Shown here one piece after another: positions 1 through 6,108 of a stretch of DNA of 16,408 nucleotides. Numbering within the stretch: the first letter of the stretch is position 1; the number at the start of each line of letters is the position of its first letter. A program made the position numbers and the translations under genes. The DNA is from UBA7803 sp049454295 (lineage in GTDB: Bacteria > Pseudomonadota > Gammaproteobacteria > Pseudomonadales > Azotimanducaceae). The notes below the pieces were generated by a model, which saw only the letters and a program-made list of their open reading frames with translations, did not search any database and was not told the DNA's origin. The DNA is taken from positions 1 through 16,408 of the forward strand of contig JBMTYG010000070.1 of the NCBI GenBank assembly GCA_049454295.1, given 5' to 3'.

Positions 1-156
1 CGAGCGAAAATATGCGAGGTGATTACGGAGGGCAACCGCAACCTGACAGCCCGCTATTTTTCGATGCTCGATGTACTGGCGGTGCAGGTGCTCGCTGATT
101 CGCTCGAGACGCGCCGGCGCAAAGCCTGCCCGCCGTGGATGGGTGTCAATAGTCAT
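1..156 (-). CDS. Serine hydrolase, beta-lactamase/EstB-like family (N-terminal fragment)
   Basis: Fifty-two codons are visible before the gene leaves the window at its left end, so the catalytic SxxK and YxN motifs cannot be seen. The start reads MTIDTHPRRAGFAPARLERI, followed by a helix and then IAGCQVAVALRNHLAYF. This matches the usual opening of class C beta-lactamase-related hydrolases: GF.P.RL.RI, a helix, then a G.QVAV..R...Y strand. The ATG has a strong ribosome site in TGAGGAGCGGCGATG, which overlaps the stop codon of the upstream acyl-CoA dehydrogenase. The two genes are 9 nt apart and probably co-transcribed and coupled. Members hydrolyse esters or lactones, or act as beta-lactamases; the substrate cannot be told here. 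The family call rests on the N-terminal pattern only. Confidence 0.72.
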   Translation of the reverse strand, partial: MTIDTHPRRAGFAPARLERISEHLHRQYIEHRKIAGCQVAVALRNHLAYFRS

Positions 157-165
157 CGCCGCTCC

Positions 166-1353
166 TCATTCGGGTAGATCCAATACCCGCTTCGCAAGAA
201 TATTGAGCTGCACCTCAGAGGTGCCACCCTCGATAGAATTTGCCTTGGAGCGAAGCCAGCCGCGGGTGGCATCCAGTTCACCGGCCGCGAAGGCGTCGCC
301 CTCCCAACCCACACCCTGAGTACCCATGAGCGCCAGCGTGAGCTCGTAGCGTCCCTTGTTTTGTTCGGTGCCGTAGTACTTGAACAGCGATGACAAGGCA
401 CCGGGAGCGACGCCCGCCGTCATTTCCTCCTGTGAACGACGCATGGTGAGTGCGAACGCTCGGTCGTTCATACGATGTCGGAGAATGTCTGCGCGCAGCA
501 CGGGATCAGCAATGCGTCCCTCGTGCAAACCGACGTACTCACGCGCCAGCTCCTCAAGCGTGACCGCCTTTTGACCGCTGTTGCCGATACCGCCAATGGA
601 GGTACGCTCGTACTGCAGCAATCGCTTGGCAACGGTCCAGCCCTGGTTGACTTGGCTCACCACATTGCGGCGCGGCACGCGAACGTTGTCAAAAAATGTT
701 TCGCAGAAAGGCGAATAGCCCGAAATGAGCAGAATCGGCTTGACGGTGATACCGGGGGTAGTCATGTCGAACAGAATGAATGTGATTCCCTGGTGTTTCG
801 GCGCCTGCATATCGGTGCGCACGAGACAGAACATCCAATCGGCGTGATCCGCGCCCGACGTCCAGATCTTTTGCCCGTTGATGAGGTAATCGTCGCCGTC
901 CACGACAGCCGAGGTACGGAGACTGGCGAGGTCTGAACCTGCATTCGGTTCGCTATAACCCTGGCACCACCAGATGTCGCCACGCGCGATCTTCGGCAGG
1001 TGCTCTGCTTTTTGCTCCTCGGTGCCGTATTCGAGAAGCGCCGGACCGATCATGCTGATTCCCATACCTACCAGGGCGGGTCGTGCATTGATTCGTTGCA
1101 GTTCCTCCTGCAGGACACGGTTCTGTGCCTTGTCGAGCCCCGCGCCACCATAGGCGCGCGGCCACAGCGGCACGGTAAAGCCACGAGCCGCCATACGCTC
1201 CATCCACAGCTTCGTCTCGGGATTGCGGTAACGCGCACGCCGGCCACCACCGGGATACTCCTCTGCCGGCATCGGCGTACGCATACTGGGTGGACAGTTT
1301 TCCTCGAGCCAGGCTCGGATTTCTTCGCGAAACAGCTGATCGGCCGCTGACAT
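166..1353 (-). CDS. Acyl-CoA dehydrogenase (FadE-like), full length
   Basis: A 395-residue flavoprotein that should oxidise an acyl-CoA to the 2,3-enoyl-CoA in the cytoplasm and pass electrons to ETF. The family marks are GYSEPNAGSDLASLRT (132-147), the FAD and acyl-binding loop, then GQKIWTSGADHADW (160-173) and the C-terminal IEGGTSEVQLNILAKRVL (374-391). Glu249 in LLQYERTSIGG lines up with the catalytic glutamate of isovaleryl-CoA dehydrogenase, so this member looks active. Glu375 lies next to the alternative MCAD-type position. I chose the ATG at 1353 because GGGAGAG lies just upstream and the protein then has normal family length; a longer reading to 1560 would run into the divergent gene. 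It is followed after 9 nt by the serine hydrolase. The substrate is unknown, though this type is common in steroid, terpenoid and branched-chain degradation clusters. Confidence 0.95.
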   Translation of the reverse strand: MSAADQLFREEIRAWLEENCPPSMRTPMPAEEYPGGGRRARYRNPETKLWMERMAARGFTVPLWPRAYGGAGLDKAQNRVLQEELQRINARPALVGMGISMIGPALLEYGTEEQKAEHLPKIARGDIWWCQGYSEPNAGSDLASLRTSAVVDGDDYLINGQKIWTSGADHADWMFCLVRTDMQAPKHQGITFILFDMTTPGITVKPILLISGYSPFCETFFDNVRVPRRNVVSQVNQGWTVAKRLLQYERTSIGGIGNSGQKAVTLEELAREYVGLHEGRIADPVLRADILRHRMNDRAFALTMRRSQEEMTAGVAPGALSSLFKYYGTEQNKGRYELTLALMGTQGVGWEGDAFAAGELDATRGWLRSKANSIEGGTSEVQLNILAKRVLDLPE

Positions 1354-1427
1354 CTGACTCTCCCATCGCAGGTCAACCCCGATGGTACTGGATGGGGCTC
1401 TGCCGGCGCACCTGCCAGCTGGGGGCG

Positions 1428-1444
1428 CCGACCGACGCGGTCGG
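1428..1444. promoter_or_regulatory. Palindromic operator candidate between divergent genes
   Basis: CCGACCG-ACG-CGGTCGG has two perfect 7-nt inverted arms around a 3-nt centre. It sits in the 151-nt space between the divergent acyl-CoA dehydrogenase (start 1353) and luciferase-like oxidoreductase (start 1505). TetR-family repressors of acyl-CoA and aromatic-acid genes often bind ACCGACCG/CGGTCGGT-type sites, so an operator for one or both genes is reasonable. No regulator gene is next to it, and in GC-rich DNA such a palindrome can arise by chance. A weak extended -10 (TGCTATCGT, 1468-1476) lies just downstream for the plus-strand gene. Confidence 0.4.
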
Positions 1445-1504
1445 GGCTTCTGGGGCGCGAGCAGGCTTGCTATCGTTCCCCGCAATTGTTTTAGGACCAC
1501 GCGC

Positions 1505-2527
1505 ATGACGCCCCCCATCTTGAGCGTTCTCGATCTTGCGCCCATCACCGAGGGCAGCACGGCTACCGAGGCTCTGCGCCGCAGCCGGGAGCTCGCCCGG
1601 CACGCGGAACGCCTCGGCTTCGAGCGCTACTGGCTCGCAGAGCATCACAACATGCCGGGTATCGCCAGCTCAGCAACGGCAGTTGCCATCGGCTACGTCG
1701 CGGAGGGTACAGAGCGCATTCGCGTGGGTGCCGGCGGGATCATGTTGCCGAATCACTCGCCGCTGGTGATCGCCGAGCAGTTCGGCACGCTCGCCGCGTT
1801 GTACCCGGACCGGATTGACCTCGGCATCGGGCGCGCACCGGGCACGGACGGCCTAACCGCGCGCGCGCTCAGACGTAATCTCTCCGGGGACATCGACGAA
1901 TTCCCCCGTGACGTGCTCGAGCTCTTGGCTTACCTCGGCGACCCCGCGCCCGGTCAACGCGTCTGTGCCATCCCAGGCGCTGGCTCCCATGTGCCGGTCT
2001 GGATCCTGGGCTCGAGCCTGTACGGCGCACAACTCGCTGCGCTGCTAGGTCTGCCATTTGCGTTCGCATCGCACTTCGCGCCCGCCGCGATGATGCGAGC
2101 GATTGATATCTACCGCAGCACGTTCAAACCCTCGGCCTACATGGCAGAACCCTGGGTCATGCTCGGCTTCAACGTCTGCGCCGCCGCAACGGACGAAGAA
2201 GCGGTGTTCCTGCGCAGCTCTTCACTGCAGGCTATTCTGCGGTTGCGCCAAGGCATGCCGGGGAAACTTCCGCCACCCATACGCGACTTCGAGGTAGGGC
2301 TTGATCCCGCGGCACGCGCCATGATCGCCGAATTCTCCGTGTGTTCCGCTGTGGGCGGACCGACGACGGTCGCCCAGGCAATCCGCGACTTTGCAGAGCA
2401 AACCGGCGCAAATGAGCTGATGGTCGCCACGCAAATCTTCGACCCAGATGCGCGGCTCGAGTCCTATGCCATTCTGGCCGATGTACACGCAACGCTCAGC
2501 GCACGCCGGGAAACGAGCGCGGCCTAA
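1505..2527 (+). CDS. LLM-class flavin-dependent oxidoreductase (LuxA-like, YhbW/MsnO8 type)
   Basis: A 340-residue TIM-barrel enzyme of the bacterial luciferase-like family, expected to use reduced FMN and oxygen in the cytoplasm. The sequence has the opening SVLDLAPITEGSTATEAL, then RYWLAEHHNMPGIASSA (41-57) and VGAGGIMLPNHSPLVIAEQF. After that come LAALYPDRIDLGIGRAPGTD and a later VPVWILGSSLYGAQLAA phosphate-binding region. This arrangement is typical of the YhbW/MsnO8 branch rather than the F420-dependent branch. The open frame extends upstream to 1382, but the ATG at 1505 is chosen because AGGA lies 8 nt before it and the family sequence begins there. It is divergent from the acyl-CoA dehydrogenase. 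Its stop overlaps the stop of rsgA on the other strand by 4 nt. The substrate is unknown. Confidence 0.9.
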   Translation: MTPPILSVLDLAPITEGSTATEALRRSRELARHAERLGFERYWLAEHHNMPGIASSATAVAIGYVAEGTERIRVGAGGIMLPNHSPLVIAEQFGTLAALYPDRIDLGIGRAPGTDGLTARALRRNLSGDIDEFPRDVLELLAYLGDPAPGQRVCAIPGAGSHVPVWILGSSLYGAQLAALLGLPFAFASHFAPAAMMRAIDIYRSTFKPSAYMAEPWVMLGFNVCAAATDEEAVFLRSSSLQAILRLRQGMPGKLPPPIRDFEVGLDPAARAMIAEFSVCSAVGGPTTVAQAIRDFAEQTGANELMVATQIFDPDARLESYAILADVHATLSARRETSAA

Positions 2528-3498
2528 GCCCCGCGAAGCTTGCGAAAGCTCTCCAGCCGACGCGGGTCAAGCGTTCCGGCGTCGACGGCGGAGCGCACCG
2601 CACAAGACGGTTCACGATCATGACGACAGTTCGCGAACCGGCAGCCGGCGGCCAGATCGGCGATGTCCTCGAACAACGCTGAAACACCGAACTCGACATC
2701 GCCGAGATTGAGCTCACGCAGACCGGGGGTATCAAGCAGCAGTCCTCCGCTCGGAAGCACATGCAGTGACCGCCGAGTGGTCGTGTGCCGACCCTTGGCA
2801 TCTGCTGCGCGGACAGCACCGGTCAGCTGCACACTTGCGCCCGCGAGCGAATTCACCAGAGTCGACTTGCCGACGCCAGAAGATCCCAGGAGCGCCACGG
2901 TCTGCCCCACGCCGCAGTGGGCGCGCACGTCGTGCAGGGTTTCTTCGTCCCGCGCGTCCACCACATGAACCTCGAGGTCGCGCTTGAGCGCCAGCGCTGC
3001 CAGGCGAAATGGCGCGGGATCCGGAGCCAGGTCTGCCTTGGTCAGCACGACAACGGGACGCACGCTGGCCTCGAGCGCGAGCGCCAGGAACCGCTCAAGG
3101 CGTGACCGGTTGAACTCTTCATTGCATGAGGTGACGAGCAGGAGCGTGTCCACATTCGCGGCAATCGGCTGCCGCTCGTGCTGTCGTCCCGCCGCCCTTC
3201 GCTCAAGCAAATTTTCCCGCCCAAGCAGCGCGACCACGGTCTGGCGGCGGGCATCCAGCAGCACCCAGTCACCCACCACCGGCCGATCCGTCGGGTCGGA
3301 CTGGAACCAGCGCCCGCCGAGGTGCTGCTCCGTTTCACCCAATCCGTCCACCACAGTGAGCGAGCGCCGCCAAACGCCGAACACGCGCGCGGGTACCAAC
3401 TCACGCCGACGGCCATCCCATTGCTTGACGAAAGGCTCCGCAAAATTGGGACGCCAGCCGAGACGCGTGAGCGCGCCCATCATCTCCGCAGCCACCAC
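2524..3498 (-). CDS. rsgA: Small ribosomal subunit biogenesis GTPase RsgA
   Basis: A 324-residue circularly permuted GTPase that binds the 30S subunit late in assembly. An OB-like domain (about 30-92, with PVVGDWV) comes first. The permuted G motifs follow: VLTKADL (G4, 151-157), LLGSSGVGKSTL (G1 P-loop, 203-214), a T-rich switch with GRHTTTRR (236-243) and LLDTPGL (G3, 254-260). The C-terminal zinc knuckle has Cys286, Cys291, His293 and Cys299. The start is GTG at 3498, with AGGAG 6 nt upstream; the ATG pair at 3483 and 3480 is too close to any good ribosome site. It is the last gene of a NUDIX-DUF45-rsgA run and lies 3 nt after the DUF45 stop. A housekeeping gene between accessory-looking genes, with no missing motif. 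Confidence 0.97.
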   Translation of the reverse strand: MVAAEMMGALTRLGWRPNFAEPFVKQWDGRRRELVPARVFGVWRRSLTVVDGLGETEQHLGGRWFQSDPTDRPVVGDWVLLDARRQTVVALLGRENLLERRAAGRQHERQPIAANVDTLLLVTSCNEEFNRSRLERFLALALEASVRPVVVLTKADLAPDPAPFRLAALALKRDLEVHVVDARDEETLHDVRAHCGVGQTVALLGSSGVGKSTLVNSLAGASVQLTGAVRAADAKGRHTTTRRSLHVLPSGGLLLDTPGLRELNLGDVEFGVSALFEDIADLAAGCRFANCRHDREPSCAVRSAVDAGTLDPRRLESFRKLRGA

Positions 3499-3501
3499 CG
3501 C

Positions 3502-4326
3502 CTACTCCTGCAGCAGCACGGGCAAATACCGATCGAGCTCGGCGCGGCGCCTGTGCCAGTCCGGCATATAGCGGCTCATGAGCGCGTAAAAACTTGGACC
3601 ATGGTCGTGATGGCGCAGATGACAGAGTTCGTGCAGCACCACGTAGCGAGTGAGCCGGTGGGGCAATTTGACCAGGTGCGTGTTAAGCGCGATGCGACCA
3701 CTCTGGCTGCAGCTGCCCCACTGGCTTCGCATGAAACGATGCCGCCAAGGCGGCAACCGATCGTGCAGCCAAGGCAACCGCGACCGGAAGTACTCGAACT
3801 GTCGAGCAAACAGCGCGTCGGCGTGAACCCGATACCATGCTTGCAGCAGAAGGCGCACGCGCTCGGACCGCTGCACGCCACCCGCACCCGCACCACCAGA
3901 CGGACCTGTCCGACCACACGCGGGCCCAAGAACCACGGTCAGGCTTCCGGCACAAGCGCGACCCATATCCAGCTGCAACTGTGGCGAAGGCCGGCGTCTC
4001 GTCACCTGCAGAAGCACCGTGTCCGTTTCACCGTCGGCTATGACCAGCTGATACGGCGCGCCCCGATAGTGCACCCTCTCGCCCGTCACGTAGCGCAGGC
4101 AGCCAGACAGCTCGGTCGACGCTTGAGCTGCTTTGAGCCGGGATTTCAGCCAGCGCTGGTGCCGTTCGACAATCGACCGAATGTCCGCCTCGGTCGCATC
4201 GAGCGGCGCCTCCATGACCAGGCGCCCGCTGGGATCGAACGACAGTCCGATGCGCGAGCGTCGCCGCGAGCTGCGTCGAATTTCGATTGGAATCGCAGCG
4301 ATCACCAGACGATCAATCTTGCGCAT
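3502..4326 (-). CDS. YgjP/DUF45-type (SprT-like) zinc metalloprotease family protein
   Basis: A 274-residue protein from the ATG at 4326 (MRKIDRLVIAAIPIEIRRS). The C-terminal half carries the family hallmark: RSQWGSCSQSGRIALNTHL, then VVLHELCHLRHHDHG. His232, Glu233 and His236 form HExxH, and His242 is the likely third zinc ligand, so the metallopeptidase centre is intact. The N-terminal half has the family beta-rich region with a VERHQRWLKSRL helix. A low-complexity Gly/Arg/Ser/Pro insert (about residues 105-155) makes it longer than the usual 230-250 residues. The frame is open up to a TTG at 4416, which would overlap the NUDIX stop as TTGA. I prefer 4326 because family similarity begins there, although no clear ribosome site is visible. 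The cellular substrate of this family is not established. Confidence 0.88.
   Translation of the reverse strand: MRKIDRLVIAAIPIEIRRSSRRRSRIGLSFDPSGRLVMEAPLDATEADIRSIVERHQRWLKSRLKAAQASTELSGCLRYVTGERVHYRGAPYQLVIADGETDTVLLQVTRRRPSPQLQLDMGRACAGSLTVVLGPACGRTGPSGGAGAGGVQRSERVRLLLQAWYRVHADALFARQFEYFRSRLPWLHDRLPPWRHRFMRSQWGSCSQSGRIALNTHLVKLPHRLTRYVVLHELCHLRHHDHGPSFYALMSRYMPDWHRRRAELDRYLPVLLQE
3505..3509 (-). promoter_or_regulatory. Ribosome binding site fixing the GTG start of rsgA
   Basis: Read on the minus strand, AGGAG lies 6 nt before the GTG at 3498, inside the last codons of the upstream DUF45 gene. This supports GTG over the downstream ATG pair at 3483/3480 and suggests translational coupling between the two genes. 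Confidence 0.6.
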
Positions 4327-4412
4327 ATTAGACGCTGCGTCAGATGCAATTACGCCCGCGCTCGGACTGGACCGTCGAACGGTGTCCGCGCGCCCATGGC
4401 CGTCCGACTCAT

Positions 4413-5162
4413 TCAACCGTCCACACCCACCTGCGGCCGATGGATGGCGAACTCCGTCCGCGATGCAGCGTGATCCATGAGCGTGTCGACCGAGGCGAAA
4501 CCGGCAAGCATTTCGAGCTGCATACGCGTCACCCGCATGAGATCAAACTCCCGAGCATCATGGCGCGCGAGCGCTTCCTCGGGACTGATCCAGACACTGT
4601 CCACCGTTTCCACGGCATCATGTGTGCCCGTCTGACCCGGGGGCGCTGCCGCAACAAAAAAGCGCGTGTCAAAACGGCGCGGCCGACCAAACGGCGTGAC
4701 GAAGCGATTGAGAAAGTGGATGCGGTCAACCGCGAGCTTGAGCCCCTCGCGCACGCAGATATCCGCAAGCGTCAGCGCACCCGCGTGCAGCGGTTCGCGA
4801 TAGGCGTGGAAGCGCGCGCGAGTGGCTGCGTCGGGATAGGCGAGGATGCGGCCGTCCGCGTCGTAGGCAAGCAACAGCCCGGCTTCCTCGAAGCTTTCGC
4901 GAATGCCTGCAATCCAATAGCCACGCCATTCGTCACCCAGGGCACGCTGCTGTGGCTGCTGCGTCGGCGAGGGGCCAACGCGCCAGGGATCGTAGGCATG
5001 CAGGTGATCGTCGCCATCAACCCGCCCGCCGGGGAATACGTACATGCCCCCCGCGAACGCGGCTGCGCTGGTACGCCTTAGCATGAAGATCTCGTACCCC
5101 TGCGCGGCTTCCCGCACAAGGATCACCGTCGCCGCCGGGCGGATGGGCTGTATAGTCGACAT
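4413..5162 (-). CDS. NUDIX hydrolase, NUDT19/NUDT7-like (possible CoA diphosphatase)
   Basis: A 249-residue protein starting MSTIQPIRPAATVILVRE. The Nudix box is split: YVFPGGRVD (41-49) is followed by an insert of roughly 35 residues before GIRESFEEAGLLL (86-98), which carries the metal-binding REUxEE. This long insert is a feature of NUDT19-type enzymes, which hydrolyse CoA and acyl-CoA esters to 3',5'-ADP and phosphopantetheine. A late FDTRFFVAAAP strand and the WISPEEAL region fit the same group. The open frame runs upstream to 5270, but the ATG at 5162 is used because the domain begins right after it. That start is only 31 nt from the divergent oxidoreductase start. First gene of the run leading to DUF45 and rsgA. 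Nudix fold is certain; CoA as substrate is inferred from the insert and the acyl-CoA genes nearby. Confidence 0.9.
   Translation of the reverse strand: MSTIQPIRPAATVILVREAAQGYEIFMLRRTSAAAFAGGMYVFPGGRVDGDDHLHAYDPWRVGPSPTQQPQQRALGDEWRGYWIAGIRESFEEAGLLLAYDADGRILAYPDAATRARFHAYREPLHAGALTLADICVREGLKLAVDRIHFLNRFVTPFGRPRRFDTRFFVAAAPPGQTGTHDAVETVDSVWISPEEALARHDAREFDLMRVTRMQLEMLAGFASVDTLMDHAASRTEFAIHRPQVGVDG
5151..5156 (+). promoter_or_regulatory. Possible -10 element for the second luciferase-like gene
   Basis: TATAGT is a near-consensus -10 hexamer 37 nt before the plus-strand ATG at 5194. It lies inside the first codons of the divergent NUDIX gene. No convincing -35 is present 17 nt upstream. The divergent start codons are only 31 nt apart, so promoters here must overlap coding sequence. 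Confidence 0.25.
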
Positions 5163-5193
5163 GGTCACAGAGTACCGCAGGAGCTGAGCGATC

Positions 5194-6108
5194 ATGAAAC
5201 TCGCCGTTGATTTTCCCAGCGTCATGTACCGCGAGGGACCGGAGGGGATCAGTCGACTCGCTAAGGGCATCGAGACAATCGGCTATGACCAGCTCGATAT
5301 GTTCGATCACGTGATCATGGGCTATGCGACACAAACGCGACCGGCACCCATGTATCCGCCGCAGATGCCGATCATGGAAGCACTGACGATGCTCGCCTAC
5401 TTTGCGGCAGTTACCGACCGAATAGGTCTTGGGACCGAGGTCCTGATCCTGCCCCAGCGGCAACCGGTGCTGGTTGCCAAACAGGCGGCGACCATCGATA
5501 CGCTCTCCGGTGGCCGACTGCGGCTGGGTGTGGGCGTGGGTTGGCAGGCGGCCGAATACGAATCGCTCGAGACCGATTTTCACAACCGCGGCCGACGCAT
5601 GGACGAGGCTATCGATCTGCTGCGCCTGTGCTGGGGCGAGTCGCATATCGAGCACGAGGGGCGCTACTACCGCGCCCCGTCCATTGCCATGGAGCCGAAA
5701 TCTCCCCAGGGCGGACAGCTACCGATCTGGATCGGCGGAGGCTCGCCAGCCGCGCTGAAACGGACCGGCGAGCGTGGCGACGGCTGGCTTGCCCAAGCCT
5801 ATACCGAACCCGAGCGCGCACGAGACGCCATCGCCACGATCCACCGACACGCCGCAGAAGCAGGACGGGACCCGAAGTCCATCGGATTGCAACAAATGCT
5901 GGATGTACCGCCGCGAGACACCGGCGGCAAAGCGTTCTACGCAGATCTCGATCGCGTGGCACGCCGCGCCGAATCCGTGGCGCAGATGGGCTTCAGCGGG
6001 TGCTCGATCAATCTGACCGCGATGTTCCAGTCTGGCGCCCGAACGGTCGATGCGCTGCTCGACCGGCTCGCCGAGCTGCACGATCGGTTACGCAGCGTCA
6101 CCGGCTGA
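5194..6108 (+). CDS. LLM-class flavin-dependent oxidoreductase (TIGR03619/F420-like branch)
   Basis: A 304-residue luciferase-like TIM-barrel protein. Marks are MKLAVDFPSV, YDQLDMFDHVIMG (31-43), RIGLGTEVLILPQRQPVLVA and LSGGRLRLGVGVGWQAAEYE (104-123). The last is the core signature of the F420/FMN-dependent group. It is followed by RMDEAIDLLRLCWG and then LPIWIGGGSPAALKRTGERG, the C-terminal phosphate-binding signature. The ATG at 5194 has AGGAG 10 nt upstream. Many relatives are annotated as F420-dependent in actinobacteria, but proteobacterial members may use FMN, and no F420 gene is in the window. It is divergent from the NUDIX gene. Its last 11 nt overlap the end of the hybrid kinase on the other strand. 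It is a different subfamily from the oxidoreductase at 1505, not a recent duplicate. The substrate is unknown. Confidence 0.9.
   Translation: MKLAVDFPSVMYREGPEGISRLAKGIETIGYDQLDMFDHVIMGYATQTRPAPMYPPQMPIMEALTMLAYFAAVTDRIGLGTEVLILPQRQPVLVAKQAATIDTLSGGRLRLGVGVGWQAAEYESLETDFHNRGRRMDEAIDLLRLCWGESHIEHEGRYYRAPSIAMEPKSPQGGQLPIWIGGGSPAALKRTGERGDGWLAQAYTEPERARDAIATIHRHAAEAGRDPKSIGLQQMLDVPPRDTGGKAFYADLDRVARRAESVAQMGFSGCSINLTAMFQSGARTVDALLDRLAELHDRLRSVTG

Noticed and set aside
4414..4416. TTG start for the DUF45 gene overlapping the NUDIX stop
   Set aside because: The extra 30 residues do not resemble the family and TTG starts are rare; kept only as an alternative.
3178..4473. Long open frame on the plus strand (431 codons) opposite rsgA, DUF45 and NUDIX
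   Set aside because: It lies antisense to three genes with clear domain motifs, its product is rich in His, Arg and Pro without any recognisable domain, and it is a typical by-product of high GC.
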